Assembly (NCBI GenBank): GCA_036505275.1
Contig: DASXTS010000474.1
Location: forward strand, 1 to 20,534
Direction of reading: 5' to 3'
DNA: 20,534 nucleotides
Origin: DASXTS01 sp036505275
Lineage (GTDB): Bacteria; Actinomycetota; Actinomycetes; Mycobacteriales; Pseudonocardiaceae
A program made the position numbers and the translations under genes. Within the stretch, counting starts at the first letter, position 1, and each line of letters starts with the position of its first letter. The notes under the pieces are model-generated. The model was not told where the DNA came from and ran no database searches. It was given only the letters and a program-made list of their open reading frames with translations. Below, piece by piece: positions 1-6,898 of the stretch.

Positions 1-52
1 TGCCCGTTCACCACCGGTCATGACCGGCAAGTACGAGGAGTTCCAGACGTGA
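1..52 (+). CDS. C-terminal end of an unidentified upstream gene (partial)
   Basis: The frame that ends in TGA at 50-52 is open to the window edge and reads ARSPPVMTGKYEEFQT before the stop. Its stop overlaps the proS start in a GTGA arrangement (GTG at 49-51, TGA at 50-52), typical of translationally coupled genes. That overlap is the main reason to regard it as real coding sequence. Sixteen residues are too few to assign a family, so no function is proposed. Confidence 0.5.
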   Translation, partial: ARSPPVMTGKYEEFQT

Positions 53-1797
53 TCACCAGGATGTCGTCACTCTTCCTGCGCACGCTGCGCGAGGACCCGG
101 CCGACGCCGAGGTGCCCAGCCACCGGCTGCTGGTGCGCGCCGGCTACGTGCGCCGGGTGGCGCCGGGCATCTTCTCCTGGCTGCCACTTGGTTACCGCGT
201 GCTGCGCAACGTGGAGCGGGTGGTCCGCGAGGAGATGGACACGATGGGCGGGCAGGAGGTGCACTTTCCCGCGCTGATCCCGCGCGAGCCGTACGAGGCG
301 ACCGGCCGCTGGACCGAGTACGGCGACGGCATCTTCAGGCTCAAGGATCGCAAGCGGGCCGATTACCTCCTCGGGCCGACGCATGAGGAGCTGTTCACCC
401 TGATGGTCAAGGGGGAGTACAGCTCGTACAAGGACTACCCGGTGGTGCTGTACCAGATCCAGACCAAATACCGGGACGAGGCCAGGCCGCGCGCCGGCAT
501 CCTGCGCGGCCGTGAGTTCGTGATGAAGGACTCGTATTCCTTCGACGTTGACGACGAGGGCCTCAAGCGCTCCTATGAGCAGCATCGGGAGACCTACATC
601 CGCATCTTCGACCGCCTCGGGCTGCAGTACGTGATCGTCTCGGCGATGTCCGGCGCGATGGGCGGCTCGGCGTCGGAGGAGTTCCTCGCCGAGAGCGAGA
701 CCGGCGAGGACACCTTCGTGCGCTGCCTGGAGTCGGGTTACGCGGCCAACGTGGAAGCGGTGACCACGCCGGCGCCACCGGCAAGGCCGATCGAGGGGCT
801 GCCGCCGGCTCGGGTGATGGACACACCGGACACGCCGACCATCCAGACCCTGGTGGACCAACTCAACGGGCGCGATCTCGGCCGCACGTTCACCGCCGCG
901 GACACCCTGAAGAACGTCATGGTGAAGACCAGGGCGCCCGGCTCCGCTGAGTGGACGCTGCTGGGGGTCGGACTGCCTGGGGACCGGGAGGTGGACGTCA
1001 AGCGGCTGGAGGCCTCGCTCGCGCCGCTGGAGGTCGCGCTGCTCGACGACGCCGACTTCGCCGCGCACCCGTACCTGGTCAAGGGCTACATCGGCCCGCG
1101 GGCGCTGGCCGCGCACGGCGTGCGCTACCTGGTCGACCCGCGGGTGGTGACCGGTACCGCGTGGGTCACCGGCGCCGACGCCGCGGACCGGCACGTGGTC
1201 GACCTGGTGTGTGGACGCGACTTCACCCCGGACGGCACCGTCGAGGCCGCCGAGGTGCGCGAGGGCGACCCCTCACCGGACGGGGCCGGCACGCTGGTGG
1301 CGGCCCGTGGCATCGAGATCGGCCACATCTTCCAGCTCGGCCGCAAGTACACCGACGCGTTCGGCCTGGACGCGCTCGGCCCGGACGGCAAACCGGTGCG
1401 GATCACCATGGGCTCCTACGGCATCGGGGTGTCCCGCGCGGTTGCCGCCATCGCCGAGCAGCACCACGACAAGCTCGGGCTGATCTGGCCACGTGAGGTG
1501 GCGCCGGCCGACGTGCATGTGGTCATCGCCGGCAAGGAGGCCGCCGTCCGCGATGGCGCCGAGCGGCTCGCGGCGCAGCTGGACACGGCGGGGGTTCGGG
1601 TGCTGCTCGACGACCGCACGGCCTCGCCCGGCGTCAAGTTCGCCGACGCCGAGCTGATCGGCGTGCCCACCATCGTGGTGGTCGGACGGGGGCTGGCCTC
1701 CGGCGTGGTCGAGGTGAAGGACCGTCGCTCCGGCGAGCGCACCGAGGTCCCCGTCGACGACGTGGTCGCCCACCTGGTCCAGCTCTGCCGCCGCTGA
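49..1797 (+). CDS. proS: Prolyl-tRNA synthetase, bacterial type with editing insertion
   Basis: Cytoplasmic class II aminoacyl-tRNA synthetase that charges tRNA-Pro with proline. The 582-residue length fits the long bacterial form. Motif 2 is visible around residues 140-158 (KYRDEARPRAG, then LRGREF), GPTHEE lies at 109-114, and motif 3 at 455-463 (GSYGIGVSR). Between motifs 2 and 3, about residues 225-410 correspond to the INS editing domain that hydrolyses mischarged Ala-tRNA-Pro. It contains the LKNVMVK stretch (287-293), which aligns by family knowledge with the editing lysine region. The anticodon-binding domain occupies roughly 485-582. The GTG at 49 is preferred to the ATG at 61 because AGGAG at 36-40 is 8 nt upstream and the MITRMSSLFLRTLREDPADA start is typical of actinobacterial ProRS. 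All class-defining motifs are intact. Confidence 0.97.
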   Translation: MITRMSSLFLRTLREDPADAEVPSHRLLVRAGYVRRVAPGIFSWLPLGYRVLRNVERVVREEMDTMGGQEVHFPALIPREPYEATGRWTEYGDGIFRLKDRKRADYLLGPTHEELFTLMVKGEYSSYKDYPVVLYQIQTKYRDEARPRAGILRGREFVMKDSYSFDVDDEGLKRSYEQHRETYIRIFDRLGLQYVIVSAMSGAMGGSASEEFLAESETGEDTFVRCLESGYAANVEAVTTPAPPARPIEGLPPARVMDTPDTPTIQTLVDQLNGRDLGRTFTAADTLKNVMVKTRAPGSAEWTLLGVGLPGDREVDVKRLEASLAPLEVALLDDADFAAHPYLVKGYIGPRALAAHGVRYLVDPRVVTGTAWVTGADAADRHVVDLVCGRDFTPDGTVEAAEVREGDPSPDGAGTLVAARGIEIGHIFQLGRKYTDAFGLDALGPDGKPVRITMGSYGIGVSRAVAAIAEQHHDKLGLIWPREVAPADVHVVIAGKEAAVRDGAERLAAQLDTAGVRVLLDDRTASPGVKFADAELIGVPTIVVVGRGLASGVVEVKDRRSGERTEVPVDDVVAHLVQLCRR

Positions 1798-1818
1798 GCC
1801 GGATAGGCCGGCCGGCGG

Positions 1819-1840
1819 AATGCCACGGCCGGGTGGCGTT
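1819..1840 (+). terminator. Short hairpin between proS and the kinase gene
   Basis: AATGCCAC (1819-1826) can pair with GTGGCGTT (1833-1840) around a 6-nt GC-rich loop, giving 8 pairs including one G-U. It lies 22 nt after the proS stop and just before the kinase Shine-Dalgarno at about 1846-1853. There is no T-run after it, so it may be a weak terminator, an attenuator or an mRNA 3'-end stabiliser. A chance hairpin cannot be excluded in sequence this GC-rich. Confidence 0.3.
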
Positions 1841-1860
1841 GCCGGAGAGGAGGTGGTCGG

Positions 1861-3933
1861 GTGGACGGGCTGGTGCAGGTCGTCGGCCGGCTGCTCTCCG
1901 AGCTGCATGCCGCGTTCCCGGCCAAGGTGTGCCCCGGCGACTGGGCCTGGACGACAACGCTGATCGGTGCCCTGCTCGCGCTGCTGCCCATGGGCGGCGC
2001 AGTGCTGGTGGCGCTCATCAGGAAGTGGACCGGCAATCGGTACAACGTCGGCCCCCTGCTGGGCGTTGCCGCGGTGGGCCTGGTCATGACCGCGGCCCTG
2101 CCGTGGCTGGGGTTCCACGCCTCCTCCGAGGTGTTCCGCGGCGCGCTGCGCGGCGAGGCCGCCGCCGTGGGACTGCGCCGCTCCGACCTGGCGAGCATGA
2201 CCGCCGACTTCTGCTTCGCGCCGCCGCAGGTGGAATACCTCGGCGGGGCGCACACTGTGCGCCAGGTGCTCGGCACGCTGCCGGACGACCGGCCGGCCGT
2301 GTTCGCCGGCGGTGTGCTGCTGCTCGTGGTGTTGCCGTTGCTGGCGATGGTCTTCGTGTTCGCCCAGTCGCGGCTGGCGTTCCGCCGTGGGCCGGCGTGG
2401 CCGGCGCGGCTGCTGTGGCTGCCCATGCCGCTGCTCATGATCGGCACCGCGTCGCTCAGCGCGACCGTGGTCGCGCACCTGTGGCTGGGCTACCTTCCCG
2501 CGACGATGCTGGGCATGCTCGGGGTGATGCTGGTCGGCCCGCCGAGGCGCAGTGTGATCGACGGCACGACCGGTGCTACCACACTGCCGCCGGCCACCGT
2601 GGCGCCGGACGCACCGCATGGCGGCGCCTCCGGACCGCGGCCAGTACCCGGTCCGGCCGGTGGCACGCCCGGGCAGGCGCCATATGGGCTGCCCGCCGGT
2701 GGATTCGGCCTGGCCCGTCGGTACGGGTCGTCGCGGCCGATGCCGGCCATGAACGGTCCTCGATGGCCGCCCGTGCCGCCGACCGTCACCGGGCAGCCCC
2801 TACCGGGTGGCCCGGGTGCCCGGGGTGGCCCGGGTGGCCAGCCGCCGCGGCGCACCTCGGCGGCACCCTTCGGTCCGCCGGATACCTCCGGCGCCGCCGA
2901 CCCGTCGCAGCAACCCGCGCGGGTGCTGTCGACCGACCCTGGTCCGCTGCCGCAGACCCTGCAGCGCGCCCTCGGCCTCGCCGCGCCGGGCGATACATCG
3001 CAGCCGCCTGAGCCGCCGACGCTGCCGGCCTCGCGGTTCCGGCGGATCCGGCCGCTCGGCAGTGGCGGATTCGGCACGGTGTGGCTGGCCATGGATACCG
3101 CGTTGGACCGCACGGTCGCGGTCAAGGCTGCCAAGGCGCCCGACGCGGAGACGGAGCAGCGGATCCGGCGCGAGGCGCGGGCCCTGGCCGCCGTGCATCA
3201 CCCGAACTGCGTGCGGGTCTACGACCTCCTCACCGATGCCGACGGCGAGCTCGCGCTGATCATGGAATACGTGCCGGGACGATCGTTGAGCACCGTGGTC
3301 GATGCCGACGGTCCGCTGCCCGACCCGGTCGCCGCCCAGTTGTGGAGCACGCTCGCCGGTGCCCTGCACGCCGCGCACCTGCAGGGTGTGCTGCACCGCG
3401 ACGTCAAACCGTCCAACATCATCATCGACGAGGACGGCCGGCCGCACTTGATCGACTTCGGGATCGCCAGGGCCACCGGCGACGTCACCCTTACTGCGGC
3501 GGGGATGGTGCTCGGGACGCCCGACTACATGGCGCCCGAGGTGGCCGCCGGCAAGCCGGCCAGCCCGGCCGCGGACGCCTGGCAGCTCGCCGCCACGGTC
3601 AGCTTCGCGCTGGCCGCCCGCCCGCCGCGGGGACACCGCGACGGCGCGATCGCGGCCATGCTCGCCGCAGCCCAGGGCGAGCCGTGCAACCAGGTACCGG
3701 TGCGGTCGGCGCATCGGGAGCTCCTCCAGCGGGCGCTGCACCCGGACCCCGCGCTGCGGCCCGATCTGCCGACCGTGCAGGCCGAGCTCGCCCCGTGGCT
3801 GGCGGCCGCCGATCAGTCGTCCGACGGACCGGTCACCGAGCTCCTGCTCCCGCCGACCCCACCCCCGCCGTCCTCGGCCGATCAGACGTCACCCCTGCCG
3901 TCCCCGGCCTGGCCCACCGAGGACCAGCCGTAG
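1861..3933 (+). CDS. Membrane Ser/Thr protein kinase with N-terminal multi-pass domain
   Basis: A 690-residue Hanks-type kinase with reversed architecture. About five membrane segments are visible in the first 230 residues (roughly 31-53, 64-83, 147-169, and two within 184-225). A Pro/Gly-rich linker spans 235-390, followed by the kinase domain at 392-648 and a Pro-rich tail. Kinase residues are present: glycine loop GSGGFGTVW (400-408), Lys422, Glu438, catalytic HRD with Asp514, Asn519, DFG Asp532 and APE (558-560). The activation loop holds T543-L-T545, resembling the TxT autophosphorylation site of mycobacterial PknB. The canonical PPF after the F-helix is replaced by RPPRG. Positive-inside reasoning places the N-terminus and loop 84-146 outside; each holds one cysteine (Cys24, Cys118), the only ones in this half. 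GTG start chosen for the GGAGAGGAGG just upstream. Substrate and signal are unknown. Confidence 0.9.
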   Translation: MDGLVQVVGRLLSELHAAFPAKVCPGDWAWTTTLIGALLALLPMGGAVLVALIRKWTGNRYNVGPLLGVAAVGLVMTAALPWLGFHASSEVFRGALRGEAAAVGLRRSDLASMTADFCFAPPQVEYLGGAHTVRQVLGTLPDDRPAVFAGGVLLLVVLPLLAMVFVFAQSRLAFRRGPAWPARLLWLPMPLLMIGTASLSATVVAHLWLGYLPATMLGMLGVMLVGPPRRSVIDGTTGATTLPPATVAPDAPHGGASGPRPVPGPAGGTPGQAPYGLPAGGFGLARRYGSSRPMPAMNGPRWPPVPPTVTGQPLPGGPGARGGPGGQPPRRTSAAPFGPPDTSGAADPSQQPARVLSTDPGPLPQTLQRALGLAAPGDTSQPPEPPTLPASRFRRIRPLGSGGFGTVWLAMDTALDRTVAVKAAKAPDAETEQRIRREARALAAVHHPNCVRVYDLLTDADGELALIMEYVPGRSLSTVVDADGPLPDPVAAQLWSTLAGALHAAHLQGVLHRDVKPSNIIIDEDGRPHLIDFGIARATGDVTLTAAGMVLGTPDYMAPEVAAGKPASPAADAWQLAATVSFALAARPPRGHRDGAIAAMLAAAQGEPCNQVPVRSAHRELLQRALHPDPALRPDLPTVQAELAPWLAAADQSSDGPVTELLLPPTPPPPSSADQTSPLPSPAWPTEDQP

Positions 3934-3947
3934 GCCCCGCTGCTCCC

Positions 3948-4044
3948 GGCGTGTCCGCGCGTCGACACACATGAGTCGGGCATCTCTGGCACATCGCAAT
4001 GTGCCAGAACGACCGACTCACGTGTACGTACGCGCGGACACGCC
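3948..4044. repeat. 97-nt interrupted palindrome between convergent genes
   Basis: Left arm 3948-3979 and right arm 4013-4044 match in inverted orientation at 27 of 32 positions, including a perfect outer 15 bp (GGCGTGTCCGCGCGT) and an inner TGAGTCGG/CCGACTCA. Nested inside is a perfect 9-bp stem, CTGGCACAT (3986-3994) with ATGTGCCAG (3999-4007), around a CGCA loop. The element fills the gap between the kinase stop (3933) and the yjbQ stop (4053, minus strand), where a bidirectional terminator is expected. It has no U-tract. Its size and layered symmetry also suit a dispersed intergenic repeat of the REP/MITE kind. Confidence 0.75.
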
Positions 4045-4052
4045 GGGAGGGG

Positions 4053-4493
4053 TCAGGGGGCGGGGAGGAAGCTGAGGCGGACCTGGCGGCCGGGGTTGTC
4101 GACATTGGTGTCGACGAGGCACACCGACTGCCAGGTGCCGAGGGCCATCCGCCCGGACAGCACCGGCACGCTGAGCGACGGGGAGATCACGGCGGGCAGC
4201 AGGTGGTCGCGGCCGTGCCCGCGGGAGCCGTGCCGGTGCCGCCACCGGTCGTCCGCCGGGAGCAGGTGGTGCAGCGCGGTCAACAGATCGGCCTCGCTGC
4301 CGGCGCCGGTCTCGATCACGGCCAGGCCCGCGGTGGCGTGCGGCACCCAGACGTGTAGCAGCCCGTCCACGGCGCCTGATGCCGACACGAAGCGCTCGCA
4401 TTCGGCGGTCAGGTCATGAACCGCCTCGCGCAACCCCGTCCGCACCTCGATCAGCACGCTGCGCACGTCAGCAGAACGTACGCGAGGCCCCAT
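4053..4493 (-). CDS. yjbQ: YjbQ/UPF0047 family protein
   Basis: A 146-residue protein covering the whole compact UPF0047 (YjbQ) family. Recognisable blocks are HVWVPHATAGLAVIETGAG (47-65), the histidine-rich WRHRHGSRGHGRDHLLPA (84-101) and LGTWQSVCLVDTNVDNP (118-134) near the C-terminus. The histidines and acidic residues of the first two blocks form the putative metal site of the family. The cellular role is not settled; a weak thiamine-phosphate synthase activity has been proposed for relatives. The open frame continues upstream to 4922, but that part is arginine-rich shadow of the opposite gene. The ATG at 4493 sits about 14 residues before the family's conserved IEVRTGLREAV. A later GTG within ADVRSV is possible. 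No clear Shine-Dalgarno is seen. It converges with the kinase gene across the palindrome. Confidence 0.92.
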   Translation of the reverse strand: MGPRVRSADVRSVLIEVRTGLREAVHDLTAECERFVSASGAVDGLLHVWVPHATAGLAVIETGAGSEADLLTALHHLLPADDRWRHRHGSRGHGRDHLLPAVISPSLSVPVLSGRMALGTWQSVCLVDTNVDNPGRQVRLSFLPAP

Positions 4494-4549
4494 GGTGTGA
4501 TCCGGCCGGGATTGTCCGCCACCGCCCGGCGCGGCGCGGTGCCGAAGGC

Positions 4550-4555
4550 TACGGT
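4550..4555 (+). promoter_or_regulatory. -10 hexamer TACGGT, leaderless start pattern
   Basis: TACGGT lies exactly 7 nt before the GTG at 4563. This is the spacing at which transcription would begin on the start codon itself. No -35 hexamer is evident 16-18 nt upstream. The same TANNNT-N7-start arrangement recurs at dinF, the PPOX gene and ribF. It decides between the GTG candidates at 4539, 4554 and 4563. Confidence 0.5.
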
Positions 4556-4562
4556 GGCCGCT

Positions 4563-5729
4563 GTGTCGCACGGTCTGCAGCCGCCGGAGGGCGGTCGGCC
4601 GCGCCCCGGCGAGCCGACGGCCGGGCCGACGACCGATCCGACGGCCGATCCGACGGCCGGGCCGACGGCCGATCCGACCGCCGATCCCACGATCGCGCGG
4701 ACGGCCGAGCCGACGGCCGAACCGAGGGCCGAGCCGGCCACGTGGCCGGCCTCCGGGCGCGGCGCCGAGCCGACCGCTCGGACCCCGCCGGAGACCCCGG
4801 CCGAGACCACGGCGCCGCTGCCGGCAGTGCCACCGCAGGCCGACCAGGAGCACCTGACCGCCGGCCTCCCGCTGCTCGACCTGCTCGCCCCGCAGCAGAC
4901 CGGGCACGAGCAGACCGGGCACGAGCAGACCGAGTCATCGCGGCGCGCTGAGCAGCCGCAGGTGACGCCGGGCGGCCCCGAGTTGTACGGCATGCCGCTG
5001 CTCGCACCCGGCGGCGCCGACCAGTACGGACCGGTCGCCGGCTCGGACCTTTACGCCGGGGCAGGCGGTCTCAGCTCCCCGGGCGCCGCGCCGCCGCCGT
5101 ACCGGCCAATGCCGCCGGTCCGGCCCCGGCGCCGCGCGGGTCGACAAGGGATCCGGCTGGTCATGGCGGTCGGCGCCGGGGTGCTGCTGCTCGCCGCGGC
5201 CGGCATCTGGGCCCTCACCTCGTCGCCCGGCAGGTCGAACCAGCCAACCCGGCAGGGTGCGTCGAGCTCGGTGGCACCAACCAGCACGCCGATCACGGCG
5301 GCCGGCGGGTACCAGTTCACGCAGCACGCGGCCCGTTCCGACACCGACTGCGCGGCCAACGCCTACGGCAAGGTGGCCGAGTTCTTCCGCGGCGCGCCGT
5401 GCACCAGGCTGGACCGCAGGCTGTTCGGCACGACGGTGGACGGCCGGCTCATCGTCGCCTCGGTGTCCGTGGTGCAGATGCCAACCGAGCAGGCCGCGAC
5501 CGACCTGCGGAAGCTGGCCGACACCAACGGCACCGGCAATGTGAGCGACCTGCTGCGGGTCGGGGTCCGGGTGCCCGGCGGACCGGACTCGCTGACCGAT
5601 GCCGGGTACGCCTCGGCCCGAAACGGCACCACCGTGGTGATCGCCGAGGCGGACTTCGCCGACCGCGCGGCGCACGACGAGAGCCTGCTCGACAAGATCA
5701 GCAGGGCCGCGCTGGAACTGCCCAAGTAG
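4563..5729 (+). CDS. Single-pass membrane protein with repeat-rich tail and two-cysteine exported domain
   Basis: 388 residues with three parts. Residues 1-196 are a Pro/Thr/Ala-rich, apparently disordered N-terminal region with DPTA-type and QTGHE tandem repeats, ending in the basic stretch RPRRRAGRQ. Residues about 197-219 form one hydrophobic segment (LVMAVGAGVLLLAAAGIWAL). Residues 249-388 are a globular domain predicted to be outside the cell. Its start has two cysteines (Cys263 in SDTDCAANAYGK and Cys280 in GAPCTRL), spaced 17 apart and able to form a disulfide. I recognise the style as a conserved actinobacterial hypothetical exported domain but cannot name a function. The frame is open back to 4416, overlapping yjbQ on the other strand. 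GTG 4563 is chosen for the TACGGT hexamer 7 nt upstream. GTG 4554, with GAAGG 5 nt before it, is the alternative. Confidence 0.82.
   Translation: MSHGLQPPEGGRPRPGEPTAGPTTDPTADPTAGPTADPTADPTIARTAEPTAEPRAEPATWPASGRGAEPTARTPPETPAETTAPLPAVPPQADQEHLTAGLPLLDLLAPQQTGHEQTGHEQTESSRRAEQPQVTPGGPELYGMPLLAPGGADQYGPVAGSDLYAGAGGLSSPGAAPPPYRPMPPVRPRRRAGRQGIRLVMAVGAGVLLLAAAGIWALTSSPGRSNQPTRQGASSSVAPTSTPITAAGGYQFTQHAARSDTDCAANAYGKVAEFFRGAPCTRLDRRLFGTTVDGRLIVASVSVVQMPTEQAATDLRKLADTNGTGNVSDLLRVGVRVPGGPDSLTDAGYASARNGTTVVIAEADFADRAAHDESLLDKISRAALELPK
4611..4736 (+). repeat. Degenerate 12-bp in-frame tandem array
   Basis: About ten degenerate copies of a 12-bp unit close to GACGGCCGATCC encode a DPTA/GPTA/EPTA ladder at residues 17-61 of the membrane protein starting at 4563. 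Copies differ mainly in the first residue (D, G or E). Arrays like this tend to change copy number between related strains. Confidence 0.75.
4896..4934 (+). repeat. 15-bp tandem repeat (2.6 copies)
   Basis: CAGACCGGGCACGAG is repeated perfectly at 4896-4910 and 4911-4925, followed by a partial third copy (CAGACCGAG). It encodes QTGHEQTGHEQTE in the cytoplasmic linker of the same membrane protein, a second repeat family in the same disordered region. Confidence 0.8.
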
Positions 5730-5770
5730 CTGCCGAATCGGGTGCCGAATCAGCTGCCAGGAAAGCCAGC

Positions 5771-6241
5771 TCACGGCGCGCCGGGAAACGGCACGGTGAG
5801 CCGCCCCGCGCCGGCCGCCCGGCGCCACCGGGTGGCCCGCACCGCGGCGTCGACGAGGCTGTCCAGGGCGAGCGCCCGCACCGCGGTGTCGTCGGTCCGT
5901 TCGACCACGGAGCGCCACACAGCCGCGGCGTCGGACTCCGCGGTGACCAGCAGGGCCAGCGCGGACGCCTGATCGGTTACCGGGTTCGGCGACGTGTACG
6001 CCGGCTCCTGGGTGACCGGCACCGCGCCGCGGTCGCGCAGCAGCCGGCCCACGGTGTCCCGCCTGGCCCGGTGCGTGGTTGTCGCCTCCGCCAGCGGCGC
6101 GCCAAGATCCGCCGGCAGGAACGCGGTGACCAGCTGCAGCGCCCACACCACCGCGTGCTCTGTGGTCAGCGCACGCTGCACGGCGTCGATGGTGTCCGGC
6201 TCCGCGGCCGGCGACGGGGCAGGAGAGGCCGGCGAGGTCAC
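5771..6241 (-). CDS. DUF4439 ferritin-like protein
   Basis: A 156-residue, helix-rich, cytoplasmic-looking protein of the actinobacterial DUF4439 (ferritin-like) family. After a Pro/Ala-rich start it has the helix with TTEHAVVWALQ (Glu28-His29), a second helix with THRARRD (His57), the AYTSPNPV turn (81-88) and a third helix with VTAESDAAAVWR (Glu102). The Glu/His positions are where a four-helix di-metal ferritin fold would put ligands, but metal binding is an inference. No signal peptide is seen, unlike its upstream partner. The GTG start overlaps the preceding stop (GTGA, 6238-6241), so the two are probably translated together. It converges with the 4563 gene, leaving 41 nt and no strong terminator. 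No biochemical function is known to me. Confidence 0.85.
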   Translation of the reverse strand: MTSPASPAPSPAAEPDTIDAVQRALTTEHAVVWALQLVTAFLPADLGAPLAEATTTHRARRDTVGRLLRDRGAVPVTQEPAYTSPNPVTDQASALALLVTAESDAAAVWRSVVERTDDTAVRALALDSLVDAAVRATRWRRAAGAGRLTVPFPGAP

Positions 6242-6714
6242 CCGAGCACCGCCAGGTGGCTGGCGCAGCAGGCCGCCACCGAGGCGACCAGCCCGGCCCG
6301 GTACCTGGGCAGGGCCGTCACGAGCCCCGTGGCCTGCGCTTGGGCCGCCATGGTCGCCTCGGCCAGAGCCGCGGCGGCCGTCGCTCGATCGGGTGACGCT
6401 CCGGTCGCTGACGCCGTGGCCGACGATGACGGGGACGGCGCGGGAGTGGCGCGTAGCACCTCGGCCCGCAGCGCGTCGGCGTGCGCCCGCCGGTCGGCGG
6501 CGAGGGCGTTCGCCGCGGGTGCCAGCGGGGGATGGGCGGCGGCCACCGCGTCTGCCAGCGCCGCGTCTGCCAGGGCGGTGCTGACCAGGGCATGCAGCGG
6601 GTCGGGAGCGAGCGGCTCAGGCGGACCCGAGGTGCATGCTCCGGCCAGCCCGGCCGAGCACAGCACCGAACCGGCAAGCACCTGGCGCCGGGTGGGGCGG
6701 GGCTGCCGGCTCAT
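6238..6714 (-). CDS. Ferritin-like lipoprotein with Tat-type signal
   Basis: 158 residues beginning with a twin-arginine signal: TRRQVLAGSVLCSAGLAGAC, with Arg9-Arg10, a hydrophobic core and a lipobox-like LAGAC ending at Cys27. The lipobox is slightly atypical, with Ala at -3. It is therefore predicted to be exported folded by Tat and anchored to the outer face of the membrane. The mature part is Ala-rich and helical with ferritin-like features (Asp/His near 74-83, Glu119, His153), interrupted by a Ser/Ala/Pro linker (91-108), and ends in a Cys-Cys pair (149-150). The ATG at 6714 is preferred to that at 6723 because GGCAGG is 9 nt before it and directly abuts the other. It overlaps the DUF4439 gene by four bases and diverges from rimP. 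Export of a ferritin-like fold by Tat would fit metal loading before transport. Confidence 0.82.
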   Translation of the reverse strand: MSRQPRPTRRQVLAGSVLCSAGLAGACTSGPPEPLAPDPLHALVSTALADAALADAVAAAHPPLAPAANALAADRRAHADALRAEVLRATPAPSPSSSATASATGASPDRATAAAALAEATMAAQAQATGLVTALPRYRAGLVASVAACCASHLAVLG

Positions 6715-6770
6715 TCCGGTCATCCTGCCAGGCCACGGATGGTCGTCGACGGGACCTGACCGGCCGATGG

Positions 6771-6792
6771 CGCGATACGCTGGGTCATCGCG
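6771..6792 (+). promoter_or_regulatory. Candidate rimP-operon promoter and inverted repeat
   Basis: The 184-nt gap between the divergent lipoprotein and rimP holds TACGCT (6776-6781), which fits TANNNT. It overlaps a 6-bp inverted repeat, CGCGAT (6771-6776) and ATCGCG (6787-6792). CTGACC at 6756-6761 resembles a -35 but is only 14 nt from the hexamer, too close for a standard promoter. If used, it would leave a leader of about 110 nt, including a GCACCG/CGGTGC hairpin (6820-6844). Confidence 0.3.
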
Positions 6793-6898
6793 ATCGGTGT
6801 GCGCCTGCCGCCCGGCGGGGCACCGGTCGCGGCGTCGTCGGTGCAGTCCACCGGCGGCCCGGACCACCGGCCGGCACAACAGGACAAGGGAGCGCAGG

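Noticed and set aside
4416..4562. Longer N-terminus for the membrane protein, starting inside yjbQ
   Set aside because: No ribosome site or promoter; it would overlap the conserved yjbQ N-terminus, and the TACGGT-N7-GTG pattern supports 4563.
4494..4922. N-terminal extension of yjbQ to a 289-residue protein
   Set aside because: The extra part is an Arg/Gly-rich mirror of the DPTA repeat region of the opposite gene; UPF0047 proteins are about 140 residues.
5399..6898. Open plus-strand frame running for 1500 nt into rimP
   Set aside because: It covers two good minus-strand ferritin-like genes and an intergenic region. RimP homology begins only at 6899, where AAGGGAG precedes a GTG.
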